From contig JAXMAB010000014.1 of the NCBI GenBank assembly GCA_046350655.1, positions 67,614-131,613 of the forward strand: DNA of 64,000 nucleotides. The letters run 5' to 3'. The position numbers and the translations under genes were made by a program. This document shows, in pieces, positions 24,508-33,550 of this stretch; position 1 is the first letter of the stretch; each line of letters opens with the position of its first letter. The notes under the pieces were generated by a model. That model ran no database searches and was not told where the DNA came from. It saw nothing but the letters and a program-made list of their open reading frames with translations. This DNA is from JAEUHO01 sp046350655. Its GTDB lineage: Bacteria; Planctomycetota; PLA2; JAEUHO01.

Positions 24508-26148
24508 TCAGAAGTCGAGGAAGGCCTCGAGCAGCTTCTCGGTGATCAGCGTCGCGCCGAACGACTTGGCGAGCGCCGCGAGGCGGTCGTACTCGCTCTG
24601 GGCGCCGGCGGCATCGCCCTCGGCCGGGGCGGCGCCCGCGGTCGGGACCTTGATCGAGTCCGGGATCACGACGTAGTCGGTGTTCGCGTCGATCGCGTCC
24701 TGGATGTCGGTGCCCATCGTGCGCAGACGGTCGGCCGCCACGCTCTTCGGGTACTTCCGGAGCACGCCGGCGACGACGATCTTGAGGCGCTCGCTCTTCT
24801 TGTAGAAGGGGTTGCTGACCATGTCGCCCTTGGAGATCGGGCGCTCGCCGTCGACGAGCCCGACGATGCGGGCCTGCGAGTAGTGCTGGTCGAGCACCTT
24901 CGTGATGACCACGGTGCCCTTCGGCGTGCGGATCATGCCGCGGCCGAAGTACGAGACCTGGAACTTCAGGCCGGCGTAGGCCTTGTCCGCGAAGCCGAGG
25001 TTGACGTACGCGATCTCGAGGTTGTTGTCGGCGGCGAGGATGATGCCGTCCACGTCGTCGCGCTCGATCTCGATGTCGCGCTTCTGCTTCATCATCAGGC
25101 GCGCGTCCTCCTCGGCCTTGAGCTTCTGGCTGAGGCTGGCGACCTCGGTCTTGCGGTCCTGCTTCTCCTTCGACGCCTCGTTCTCGGCGGTCGTCTTCGC
25201 GACGCGCTCGGCCTCGAGGGCGGTGCGGGCGGCGGCGGCCTCGGCCTGCAGCTTGCTCGTCGTGTCGGCGAGCTCCTGCTGGACCTTGGCGAGCTGCTCG
25301 GTCAGGCCCGGCGTCGCGGCGTCGGTGCTGCTGATCTGGGCGAGGCCCTTCGCGACCTCTTCCTTGGCCTTCTTGAGGTCCGACATCAGCGCCTCGACGC
25401 GCTCCTTGATGATCGCGTTGTAGGCGGCCGCCACGGTGGCCGGCGTCTTGAGCATCTCCTCGACCGTCTCGGCCGTCGGCTTGACGAACAGCGAGTACGT
25501 GACCGTCTGCGTCTGGTCGGCGTCGAAGAGGCCGATGGCGCCGATCACGGCGCGGTAGACCGGCCAGTCGTTCGTCTTGGAGACGGCGTCGAGCTTCTCC
25601 TGGTAGGCCTTGTACTTGGCGTCCCAGGCGTCCTTGTCCGACTTCCACTTCGCCATGCCGGCGGCGTCGTCGGCGTCGTCGGGCTGGGCCGGGACCGGGC
25701 CGGGGAACGCGGCCTCGGCGTCGGCGATCTTCTGCTTGAACTCGGCCGTCAGCGCCACGACGCCCGACTCCTTGCCGTCGATCCCGCCCGCCTTCGCCGG
25801 GAACACGCCGCGCGCGGCGACGATCTTGGCGTTGGCGGCGAACTTGCCGAGCGCGCCGGCGGCGTTCGCCGGGTCGATGTCGGCCTTGACCTTCTCGGGG
25901 TCGGTCACGTTCTTGCCGTTCACGACCTTCGTGCCGTAGCCGACGACGTCGGTGACCGCCGCGGCGTAGTCCGCCCACGCCTGGGTCTCCTCCCGCGCCT
26001 TCACCGCGTCGTTCACGGCGGCGGTGCGCTGCTCGGCGAGCTTCTCGCGATCCGACTTCTCGCTGTACCAGAGGAAGCCGAAGATGAGCGTCAGCACGAG
26101 GCAGATGACGAACGGCCACACCGAGAGGCCGCGTTCCTGGTGGCGCAT
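24508..26148 (-). CDS. Membrane-anchored coiled-coil protein of unknown function
   Basis: About 546 residues. One N-terminal TM segment (WPFVICLVLTLIFGFLWY, residues ~11-28) precedes an extracytoplasmic or cytoplasmic region rich in Ala/Lys/Glu. A long predicted coiled coil follows (from KKAKEEVAKGLAQIS to KQKRDIEIERD). The C-terminal ~150 residues form a globular domain (DGIILAADNNLEIAYVNLG, FQVSYFGRGM, GTVVITKVLDQHYSQARIVG, GDMVSNPFY) whose pattern recalls the C-terminal domain of FlgT-like proteins; a BRCT-like end (TDYVVIPDSI) follows. ATG 26148 has GGAGA seven bases upstream. Monocistronic with its own terminator. No family assigned. Confidence 0.85.
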   Translation of the reverse strand: MRHQERGLSVWPFVICLVLTLIFGFLWYSEKSDREKLAEQRTAAVNDAVKAREETQAWADYAAAVTDVVGYGTKVVNGKNVTDPEKVKADIDPANAAGALGKFAANAKIVAARGVFPAKAGGIDGKESGVVALTAEFKQKIADAEAAFPGPVPAQPDDADDAAGMAKWKSDKDAWDAKYKAYQEKLDAVSKTNDWPVYRAVIGAIGLFDADQTQTVTYSLFVKPTAETVEEMLKTPATVAAAYNAIIKERVEALMSDLKKAKEEVAKGLAQISSTDAATPGLTEQLAKVQQELADTTSKLQAEAAAARTALEAERVAKTTAENEASKEKQDRKTEVASLSQKLKAEEDARLMMKQKRDIEIERDDVDGIILAADNNLEIAYVNLGFADKAYAGLKFQVSYFGRGMIRTPKGTVVITKVLDQHYSQARIVGLVDGERPISKGDMVSNPFYKKSERLKIVVAGVLRKYPKSVAADRLRTMGTDIQDAIDANTDYVVIPDSIKVPTAGAAPAEGDAAGAQSEYDRLAALAKSFGATLITEKLLEAFLDF

Positions 26149-26398
26149 CGCAGGTCTCCGAAGGTCGCGCCGTCGGGGCCGGTCAGCCCCGAGCACGGTC
26201 GCGTCCCGAATCCGTGACGTTCCCGTGACGAAGCCGCTGACGAACACGGCGAGCCGTGTCGCCGCCGTCGGGCAACCCTCCCGAGCGGTGACAGCCTGTC
26301 ACAGGTGCGCGGAGCGTACCAACCGCCCGCCGCACGCGTCAAACCTAAACGAAGAACTCCCCCCCGGGGGGAGCCGTCGCCGAACACCGCCGCCCCCC
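26149..26398. other. Divergent intergenic region upstream of the coiled-coil gene
   Basis: No gene seen. The region contains a less GC-rich patch (26330-26370, CAAACCTAAACGAAGAACTC) followed by CCCCCCGGGGGG at 26361-26372. No clear promoter for the leftward gene was recognised. Confidence 0.35.
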
Positions 26399-26426
26399 TT
26401 GACCCGGACGGCGCGGAGCCTATGGT
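26399..26426 (+). promoter_or_regulatory. Sigma70-type promoter for coaE-rho
   Basis: TTGACC (26399-26404) and TATGGT (26421-26426) with a 16-base spacer, pointing at coaE. Transcription from here would give a leader of about 365 bases. Confidence 0.6.
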
Positions 26427-26432
26427 ACGGGC

Positions 26433-26782
26433 CTCGGCCCCGGCGCCTCCGGTCTCCGGTCCGCGCGCCCGCACCGACGTGAGCCCCTGCGTTCGGGCCT
26501 CCCTTCCTCGGCCCGGCGTGCGGTCCCCACGGCGCCCGAGACCCCCTTCGTCCCGCCTAGGGCCCCCTCACCCTCCCTAGGCCCCTCACCCGGCCTCTCA
26601 CCCCAGGGAACCTTCGGACCCCCGCCCCCCGGCACGGCCCCCGGTCGCCTCGGCCGTCCCCCGCGGAGCGCATCCTCTCTCTCTCCTCTCTCTCTCTGGG
26701 CACGTCGCCGCGCCCCTTCCGAACGCCACGTCACGCTCCGTCCGCTCGGCTCCCGACCCCGCACGATCCCGTCCGCCCCCTC
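26433..26782 (+). promoter_or_regulatory. Long C/T-rich, G-poor leader of coaE-rho (possible Rho-binding region)
   Basis: The non-template strand is strongly C over G for ~280 bases (for example 26500-26640 and 26700-26785), with a CT dinucleotide run at 26674-26697. Cytosine-rich unstructured RNA is what Rho binds, and rho genes of known bacteria are autoregulated in their leaders. An AGGAGG ribosome-binding site ends the leader just before the coaE start. The regulatory role is inference. Confidence 0.5.
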
Positions 26783-26796
26783 CCGAGGAGGTCCCC

Positions 26797-27588
26797 GTGA
26801 AGCGAACCGACCGTCCCGGCAAGCCCGCTCCCACCCCGGCCGCCGCCCCCCGCGGCGCGAAGGCCGCCCCGGCCAAGGCCGCGCCGGCCCCGAAGAAGGC
26901 CGCCCCGGCGGCCAAGACCGCGGCGCCGAAGAAGGCCGCCGCGCCGAAGCCGGCCGCGGCCCCCGCGAAGGCCAGCGGGCTGCCGGTGCGCCGCGCGATC
27001 GTCGGGCTGCTCGGCGGGATCGGGTCGGGGAAGTCCACGGTCTCCGCCGCCGTCGCCCGCCGGGTGAAGGCGTCGGTGATCGACGCGGACGCCTTCGCCC
27101 GCGAGGCGCTCGACGTCTGCGCCCGCGACGGCCGGCTCGCCGAGGCCCTCGGCGCCTGGGCGGTCAACCCCGACCGCACCCCGAACCGCAAGGCCATCGC
27201 CGCGAAGGCCTTCGACGTGGCGTCGGTCCTCCGCGCGCTCGAGCGCCTGACGCACCCCGCCGTGACCGCGAAGATCGAGGACGCGATCGAGGACCACCGC
27301 ATGGGCAAGGGCGCGCCGCTCCTGCTCCTCGACGTGCCGCTCCTCATCGAGGTCGGCCTCGACCGCCGCTGCGACACGCTCTGGTTCGTGGACGCCCCCG
27401 ACGCGGTCCGCTTCGCCCGCGCCCGCGAGCGGCTGAAGCTGACGCCCGACGACGTCCGCAAGCGCGAGGCGGCCCAGGCCCCGCTCGACCGCAAGCGCGC
27501 CCGCGCCGACGTCGTGCTCGACAACGGCGGCACCCTCGACGCGCTCGAGACGCAGGTCGAGGCCGCGCTCCGCGCGCTCGGCGCCTAG
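26797..27588 (+). CDS. coaE: Dephospho-CoA kinase with histone-like N-terminal extension
   Basis: 263 residues. Residues 1-60 are a Lys/Ala/Pro low-complexity segment (KAAPAKAAPAPKKAAPAAK), like histone H1 tails. From residue 65 the chain is a dephospho-CoA kinase: P-loop GGIGSGKST at 73-81, DADAFAREALD, NRKAIAAKAF, LERLTHPAV, LLLLDVPLLIEVGL and the DTLWFVDAP segment. It makes CoA from dephospho-CoA in the cytoplasm. GTG 26797 follows AGGAGG by 4-5 bases; the tail is thus translated if this start is right. An internal start would remove it, but no ribosome-binding site is seen there. Confidence 0.94.
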   Translation: MKRTDRPGKPAPTPAAAPRGAKAAPAKAAPAPKKAAPAAKTAAPKKAAAPKPAAAPAKASGLPVRRAIVGLLGGIGSGKSTVSAAVARRVKASVIDADAFAREALDVCARDGRLAEALGAWAVNPDRTPNRKAIAAKAFDVASVLRALERLTHPAVTAKIEDAIEDHRMGKGAPLLLLDVPLLIEVGLDRRCDTLWFVDAPDAVRFARARERLKLTPDDVRKREAAQAPLDRKRARADVVLDNGGTLDALETQVEAALRALGA

Positions 27589-27596
27589 GACCGCCG

Positions 27597-29738
27597 ATGA
27601 CGCCGCGCGCGACCGGCTCCGACGGGACCCCGCGGAAGAAGAAGCCCGCGGCCGACGCGCCCGCCCCCAAGAAGGCGGCGGCGCGGCGGCCGTCGGCCGC
27701 GAAGGCGTCGAAGCCCGCCGCGAAGGACAAGGACCGCGACGAGGCCCGACCGACCAAGGCCGCCGCTCGCGCCCCCGCGAAGAAGGAGCCCGCGCCGCGC
27801 GCCGCCGCGAAGGCCGAGGCCCCCGCGAAGCCGGCGCCCGCGCGCTCGGCCGCGAAGAAGGCCGACGCGCCGGCCCCCCGAGCCGCCGCCGCGAAGGAGG
27901 CGCCGAAGCCGCCGCCCCCCGCCGAGGCCCCCGCGCCCGACGCGCGCCCGGCCGCGCCCCGCCGTCGGTCCGCCGCGCGCGCGGCGGCGCCGGCGGACGC
28001 GCCCGCGGCGCCCGCCCCGCGGGAGCCCGCGTCCCCCGCCCCGGCACGCGAGGCCCGGCCCGCGGCGGCGTCCGACGCCGTCGCCCCCGCGTTCCCCGCG
28101 AAGGCCGCCGAACGACCGCCCGCCGGGCCGCCCCGCGTCGAGGCGCCGCCCGCCCCGCGGCCTCCGCCGCTCCCGCTCGACGAGGACGGCTGGGTGCCCA
28201 TGACCGGCGAGGCCGTCGAGCCCGCGCGCGGGCCGGTCCCGTCGCTCCCGACGGACGAGGAGGGCTGGGAGCCCATCGCCGACGTGCCCTCGGCGTCCAC
28301 GCCGTCGGCGCACCCGCCACGGCCGTCGATCCCGCCGCTCCCCGACGACGACCAGTTCGCGCCGGACGACGGCGACGACGACGACGACGACTTCGAGCCC
28401 CTCGACGACGACGGCCCGCCGCGGACCGCGCCGCCCGGGGCCACCGCGCGGCAGGTCTACGACGCGGTGCGCCGCGGCGACCTGCACGTGGCCGCGCTCG
28501 ACGGCTTCGGCGACGACGTCCTCGCCGCGCTCGCGACCGAGGTCGGGCTCGAGGCCCGGCCGGGCGAGCGGCGCCCGGACCTGCTCTACCGCCTGCTCGA
28601 GCACCAGCCCGCGGCCCCGGAGCCGCCGACGTACGAGACCGAAGGCGTGCTCGAGCTGGTGCCCGAGGGCTTCGGCTTCCTGCGCACCGCGGCCCACGGC
28701 TACTACGTCGGCCCGTTCGACCCGTACGTGCCCGTCGGCGTCGTGCGCAAGCTCGGCCTCACGGTCGGGCACTTCGTCAGCGGCACCGCGCGGGCCCCGC
28801 GGCCCGGCGAGCGGTACCCGACACTCGTGCACGTCGAGAGCGTGAACCACGAGGAGCCCGAGGTCCTCGCGAAGGTCGTCCCGTTCGACCGGTTGACGGT
28901 CACGCACCCGGACCGCCGCTACGTCCTCGAGACGGCCCCCGAGGAGACGGCGATGCGGGTGGTGGACCTCTTCTGCCCCCTCGGGCGCGGCCAGCGCGCG
29001 CTGATCGTCTCGCCGCCCCGCGCGGGCAAGACGATCCTCCTGCAGAAGATCGCCGACAGCGTCGCGCGCAACTACCCCGAGGTCGAGATCGTCGTGCTCC
29101 TCGTGGACGAGCGTCCCGAGGAGGTCACGAACATGCGCCGCAGCGTGCGCGGCGAGGTGATCGCCTCCACGTTCGACCAGCCGCCGCACCGCCACATCCG
29201 CGTCGCCGAGCTCGCCATCGAGAAGGTGAAGCGCATGGTCGAGCTGGGGCGGCACGTCGTGCTGCTGATCGACTCGCTGACGCGCCTCGGCCGCGCCTAC
29301 AACAACGAGACCGGCGGGGGCGGGCGCCTCCTCACCGGCGGCCTCGAGGCCACCGCGCTGACGAAGCCCAAGCGCTTCTTCGGCGCCGCGCGCAACATCG
29401 AGCACGGCGGCTCGCTGACCATCGTCGCGTCCGCGCTCGTGGACACCGGCAGCCGCCTCGACCAGGTCATCTTCGAGGAGTTCAAGGGCACCGGCAACAT
29501 GGAGATCGTGCTGTCGCGCGACATCGCGAACCAGCGCGTCTGGCCCGCGATCGACGTGGCGAAGTCCGGCACGCGCCGCGAGGACCTGCTGCTGCACCCC
29601 GAGGAGCAGCGGCGGATCGTGGCCCTGCGCCGCGACCTCCTCGAGCAGGACCCCGCCGAGGCCATGGTCGAGATCGTCACGAAGATGGCGAAGCACAAGA
29701 CCAACGCCGAGCTGCTGATGCGGACGGCGGTCGACTGA
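27597..29738 (+). CDS. rho: Transcription termination factor Rho with a ~285-residue N-terminal extension
   Basis: 713 residues. Residues 1-285 are low-complexity: Lys/Ala/Pro-rich to ~190, two copies of a DE(D/E)GW(V/E)P motif (~194-226), then a poly-Asp stretch (DDGDDDDDD, ~258). A small helical domain precedes the cold-shock RNA-binding domain (~345-425, LELVPEGFGFLR). The RecA-type ATPase has Walker A SPPRAGKT at ~472-479, VLLVDERPEEVTNM, LLIDSLTRLGRAYN, the Q-loop GGLEATALTKPKRFFGAAR and DTGSRLDQVIFEEFKGTGNM. It starts 8 bases after the coaE stop. Extended N-termini on Rho are known in high-GC bacteria. Confidence 0.97.
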   Translation: MTPRATGSDGTPRKKKPAADAPAPKKAAARRPSAAKASKPAAKDKDRDEARPTKAAARAPAKKEPAPRAAAKAEAPAKPAPARSAAKKADAPAPRAAAAKEAPKPPPPAEAPAPDARPAAPRRRSAARAAAPADAPAAPAPREPASPAPAREARPAAASDAVAPAFPAKAAERPPAGPPRVEAPPAPRPPPLPLDEDGWVPMTGEAVEPARGPVPSLPTDEEGWEPIADVPSASTPSAHPPRPSIPPLPDDDQFAPDDGDDDDDDFEPLDDDGPPRTAPPGATARQVYDAVRRGDLHVAALDGFGDDVLAALATEVGLEARPGERRPDLLYRLLEHQPAAPEPPTYETEGVLELVPEGFGFLRTAAHGYYVGPFDPYVPVGVVRKLGLTVGHFVSGTARAPRPGERYPTLVHVESVNHEEPEVLAKVVPFDRLTVTHPDRRYVLETAPEETAMRVVDLFCPLGRGQRALIVSPPRAGKTILLQKIADSVARNYPEVEIVVLLVDERPEEVTNMRRSVRGEVIASTFDQPPHRHIRVAELAIEKVKRMVELGRHVVLLIDSLTRLGRAYNNETGGGGRLLTGGLEATALTKPKRFFGAARNIEHGGSLTIVASALVDTGSRLDQVIFEEFKGTGNMEIVLSRDIANQRVWPAIDVAKSGTRREDLLLHPEEQRRIVALRRDLLEQDPAEAMVEIVTKMAKHKTNAELLMRTAVD

Positions 29739-29749
29739 CGCGGGACCGC

Positions 29750-29775
29750 GGGGCCCGGCGCGCGGCGCCGGCCCC
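29750..29775. terminator. Convergent hairpin between rho and the lytic transglycosylase gene
   Basis: GGGGCCCGGCGC (29750-29761) pairs with GCGCCGGCCCC (29765-29775) with one bulged C and a 3-base loop. It fills the 37-base gap between two convergent stop codons. No U-tract on either side. Confidence 0.5.
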
Positions 29776-30384
29776 CTACCCGCGGCCGCGGAACGCGTCG
29801 CGGTAGCGGAGCACCCGGTCCACGTGGTTGCGGGTCTCGGGGTAGGCCTCGCGGCGGATCACCTCGGCGGCCGGCGCGTCGGGCGCGCGCATGCGCCAGC
29901 GCTTCACGGGCTCGGCGCCCGCGTTGTACGCCGCGATCGCGAAGGCCTCCTCGCCGTCGAACTGCGCGAGCAGCCGCCGCAGGTACCGCGCGCCGAGCCG
30001 GAGGTTGGTGGCCGGGTCCTCGAGGTCGAGCCGGGCGGGGTCGAGGCCCAGCGGCACCGCCTGCTCCGCGGCGGTGGACGGGAGCAGCTGCGTGAGCCCG
30101 ACGGCCCCCGCGCCGCTCCGCGCCTTCGGGTCGCCGCTGCTCTCCGCCGCGACCAGCCCGCGCAGCAGGTCGGCGTCGACCCCCGCCTCGGTCGCGGCCG
30201 CGCGCAGCGGCGCGTCGATCGCCGAGAGGTCCGGGAGCGAGCGGCCCTCGGCCCACGAGGCGACCTCGGCCCGCGTGGGCAGGGCCCGCGCGAGGAGGAA
30301 CCCCAGGCCCGCCGCGACGACGACGACCGCCGCGGGCACGAGGGCCCGGGACGGCCCGGTGCGCGGACGGCGGGGCCCGGTCAC
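29776..30384 (-). CDS. Membrane-anchored lytic transglycosylase (SLT fold)
   Basis: 202 residues: a Pro/Arg start, a TM anchor (LVPAAVVVVAAGLGFLLA, ~15-32), then a goose-type lysozyme/SLT domain with catalytic Glu81 in AAESSGDPKARSGAGAVGLTQLLPSTA, the NLRLGARYLRRLL helix and FAIAAYNAGAEPVKRW. It cleaves peptidoglycan glycan strands in the periplasm. GTG 30384 overlaps the stop of the HEAT-repeat gene by four bases. Confidence 0.93.
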   Translation of the reverse strand: MTGPRRPRTGPSRALVPAAVVVVAAGLGFLLARALPTRAEVASWAEGRSLPDLSAIDAPLRAAATEAGVDADLLRGLVAAESSGDPKARSGAGAVGLTQLLPSTAAEQAVPLGLDPARLDLEDPATNLRLGARYLRRLLAQFDGEEAFAIAAYNAGAEPVKRWRMRAPDAPAAEVIRREAYPETRNHVDRVLRYRDAFRGRG

Positions 30385-33300
30385 TTCCCCTGGGCCTCGG
30401 GCCGGCGCGCCCACCACGCCGCCCAGCGGTCGGCGACGGCGCGCGCCTCCTCGCGGGACGTGCCGCGCTCGATGCGCACCGGCATCTCGCGGCGGGAGAC
30501 GCGGCGCAGGGCCACGTCGCTGTTCCGGCGGATCACGGGGTCGTCGTCGCGGATCGTGCGGAGCAGCAGCGGGACGGCCTTCAGGTCGTCCTCGCCGCGG
30601 ACGTACCCGCCGAGCGACGTCGTGTCGTAGCCCTTGCGCGCGACGGCGTCGCGGAACCACGTGCGGTCGCCGCCCTGCCGGTGGTTGCGGAACCACGCCT
30701 CGTACTGGTCGGCGAGCGCCTCGTAGGAGGTCACCGGCAGCGTGAAGCTGGTCAGGTCCTCGAGCGCCTCGCGCGCGCGCGGGCGCAGCGGGTCCTCGAC
30801 GCGGCGCAGGACCGCCAGGAGGTACGTGACGGCGACGCCCTCGCGCGCCCGCGCGAGGCCGAGCGCGGCCTCGTCCACGACGCGCGGGTCGGGGTCCTCG
30901 AGGTGGCGGCCCAGCGTCTCGCGCACGGCCGCGCCCTCGAACCCGGAGAGCGCCTTGATCACGCGCGCGCGCTTCGCCGCGTCGAGCGTGCCCTGGTCGA
31001 GGAGGTCCGTCAGCGCCATCCGCGCGTCGTCCGACGCGAGGCCCGTGAGCGCGCGCTCGGCGGCCTGCTGCACGCCCGAGTCGGCGTCGTTCAGCATGTA
31101 GAAGGCGAGGATGCGGACCGCGTCGGCGCTGCCGGAGGCCGCCATGGCCTCGAGCGCGGCGGCGCGGACGAGGGCGGCCTCGGGGCCGACCTCGCCGACG
31201 AGGCGGACGAGCGTCGGCTGCACCGACGGCCCGCCGACGCGGCCGAGGGACTGCGCGACGGCGATGCGCGTCGCGGTGTTGCCCTCGCGGTAGAGCTCCT
31301 CGAGCTTCTCGATCATCTTCGCGTCGCCGAGCACCGCGAGGCCGGCCGCCGAGCGCACGCGCACCACCGGGTCCGGGTCGACGAGCAGCGCGCGCAGGCC
31401 CTCGCCGAGCACGGAGGCGAGGCGCCCCTTCGCGGCGGGGTCGCGGCCGAGGGGCCCGGCGACGAGGTCGGCGGCGGCGGACGCGCCCGCCGTGCGCACC
31501 GACGGCCGCGGGTCGACGAACGCGTCGCGGATGCGCAGCGGCCCCGCGTCGACGAGGGTGCGGACGAGGAGGCGCTGCGCCTCCGGCGTCCCGGACGACG
31601 CGAGCGCCTCCACCAGCGGGTCGGCGAGCTCCGCGCGGCCCAGGGCCGCGACGAACGCGACGATCCGGCCCTCGACCGGGCCGAACGCCGGCTGCGCGGT
31701 GGTCCACGCGAGCAGCGCGTTCGCCTGCGCGTCGCTGACGCGGTCGGCGTACCGCTCGAGGAGGTCGATGGCCTCGAGCCGCGCGCCGTCGGTCTCGAGG
31801 TCGTCGAAGGAGGCCGCCACGAGCGCGAGGAGGCGGTCCTTCCGCTCGTCGGGCGAGGCGCCCGCCGACCGCGCGGACTCGGCCGTCCACCACGCGCGGG
31901 CGTCGGGGGCGGTGTCGGCGTCGCGGTACCGCTGCCAGAGGTTCTGCTCCTCGAGCGCCACGAGGCGCGCCGAGAGCAGGCCGTGCCGCGGGTCGTCGGG
32001 CGACGGGGTCACGACGAGCCGCCGCTCCTGGTTCGTCACGAGGACGCGGACCGCGAGGTGCTCGTCGGTGAGCACGCGCTGGTCGTCGGCGCCCTGGAAC
32101 ACGCCCGCGTCCTCGACCGCGTCGAGCAGCGCGCGGAACGCCTCCGTCGGCAGGACGAAGCCGTCCGACGTGCCGGCGCCCGCGGTCTCGGGCAGGAACG
32201 TCGCGCGGCGGCGGCGCCCCTCGGCGTCGATCACGTCGAACACGACGCGGGCCCGCGCCACGTCGGCGTCGTCCACCCGGGTCAGCGTGCGGCGGGCCCG
32301 GAAGGTGCCCCGCGCCTCGTTCCACCACTGGGCCCACGGGCCCGCGGTCGCCGGCAGGTCCTCGCCGCTGATGCGCCGCAGCGCCGCGAACGCGGGCTCG
32401 ACGACGCTCCCGTAGTCCACGAAGTGGTCGCCGCCGACCGTCGAGATGAGCACGGTGACGACGTCGTGGTCGAGCAGCGTGCCGACGGTGGGGTCCGACG
32501 AGTCGAGGCCGCCGAACACGAGCGCGACGGCGCTGGCGCCGCGGCACAGGAGGTCGGGGTGCAGGAGCCCGCGGCGGCTGACGAGCGCGGGGACCGTGGC
32601 GGGCTCGAAGGCGTTGACGCGCGTGCGGCGGCAGCGCTCGACGAGCGCGAGCATCGCGTAGGAGCGCTCGCGCGCGTCGCCCTCGCGCACCAGCGCGTTG
32701 AGGCGGGCGCCGATGGCGGCCTCGTCGAGCCCCGCCATGAGCTGCGCGGCGCGGCGGGCCACGTCGGGGTGCGGGTCGCCGAGCGCGACGACGAGCCGGT
32801 CCGCGGCGTCGGGCGCGTGCGTCCGCGAGAGCAGCTCGAGCCCGGCCATGCGGACGCCGTGCTGCTTGCCCGGCGCGCGCAGGAGCCCGTCGATGCGCGG
32901 GCGGTCCTCGGGGGTCAGGACGCCGGCGAGGAACTCCGTCGCGCGGGCGCGGAACACCGGGCGGTCGAGCGAGAGGAAGCCGAACATCCACCGCTTGCAC
33001 GCCGCGGGGTCGAGCTCGTACGCGGCCTCGAAGAACGTCTCGAGGCGGCTGCCGTTCGGCCGGTCCGCGGCCGCCGTGAGGATCGTGCCGACGTCGGCGG
33101 TCGTGCCGACCTTGCCGAGCACCCACGCGGCGCCGGGTTTCACCGCGGAGTCGCCCTTCGCCACGGCGCGGCGCACCGGGTCGACGGCGTCCGGGCCCAT
33201 GAGCAGCAGCGACTCGGCGGCCTTGATCCCGTCCTGGCCCGGCCACGTCGCGAGCCGCCGGATCAGCGCCTGCGCGGGCTCGTTCGCCGCGGGCTCCGGC

Positions 33301-33485
33301 TGCGGCCCGCGCGACGACGGCTCGCGCGGCGGCGTCGGCGTCGCGGGCTCGTCGGGCGTCGAGAAGCGGAACCCGTCGCCCGGCTTCGCGGGCCGGCGCG
33401 GACCCGGGTCGTCCTCCGCGCGGACGAGCGGGGCGTGCGCGAGGGCGCACGCGACGAGGACGAGGACGGTGCGGCGCGGGGACAT
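30381..33485 (-). CDS. Large secreted HEAT-repeat protein
   Basis: About 1034 residues with a signal peptide (RRTVLVLVACALAHAPLVRAED). It consists largely of HEAT-type helical repeats, seen as recurring (D/P)xVRxxAAxALA units, e.g. PVVRVRSAAGLAVLG, ATRIAVAQSLGRVGG, SGVQQAAERALTGLA and PRVVDEAALGLARAR. A mid-region (~300-500) has mixed beta content. HEAT solenoids are protein-interaction scaffolds, frequent in planctomycete envelopes; the partner is unknown. Starts at 33503 or 33530 are possible alternatives. Translationally coupled to the lytic transglycosylase, hinting at a cell-wall role. Confidence 0.85.
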   Translation of the reverse strand: MSPRRTVLVLVACALAHAPLVRAEDDPGPRRPAKPGDGFRFSTPDEPATPTPPREPSSRGPQPEPAANEPAQALIRRLATWPGQDGIKAAESLLLMGPDAVDPVRRAVAKGDSAVKPGAAWVLGKVGTTADVGTILTAAADRPNGSRLETFFEAAYELDPAACKRWMFGFLSLDRPVFRARATEFLAGVLTPEDRPRIDGLLRAPGKQHGVRMAGLELLSRTHAPDAADRLVVALGDPHPDVARRAAQLMAGLDEAAIGARLNALVREGDARERSYAMLALVERCRRTRVNAFEPATVPALVSRRGLLHPDLLCRGASAVALVFGGLDSSDPTVGTLLDHDVVTVLISTVGGDHFVDYGSVVEPAFAALRRISGEDLPATAGPWAQWWNEARGTFRARRTLTRVDDADVARARVVFDVIDAEGRRRRATFLPETAGAGTSDGFVLPTEAFRALLDAVEDAGVFQGADDQRVLTDEHLAVRVLVTNQERRLVVTPSPDDPRHGLLSARLVALEEQNLWQRYRDADTAPDARAWWTAESARSAGASPDERKDRLLALVAASFDDLETDGARLEAIDLLERYADRVSDAQANALLAWTTAQPAFGPVEGRIVAFVAALGRAELADPLVEALASSGTPEAQRLLVRTLVDAGPLRIRDAFVDPRPSVRTAGASAAADLVAGPLGRDPAAKGRLASVLGEGLRALLVDPDPVVRVRSAAGLAVLGDAKMIEKLEELYREGNTATRIAVAQSLGRVGGPSVQPTLVRLVGEVGPEAALVRAAALEAMAASGSADAVRILAFYMLNDADSGVQQAAERALTGLASDDARMALTDLLDQGTLDAAKRARVIKALSGFEGAAVRETLGRHLEDPDPRVVDEAALGLARAREGVAVTYLLAVLRRVEDPLRPRAREALEDLTSFTLPVTSYEALADQYEAWFRNHRQGGDRTWFRDAVARKGYDTTSLGGYVRGEDDLKAVPLLLRTIRDDDPVIRRNSDVALRRVSRREMPVRIERGTSREEARAVADRWAAWWARRPEAQGK

Positions 33486-33550
33486 CGGAGGCGAGGATGA
33501 CATCCGGCGGGGAAGGGGGAAGAACGTCATCGGCCGACGTCACCGCGCCG

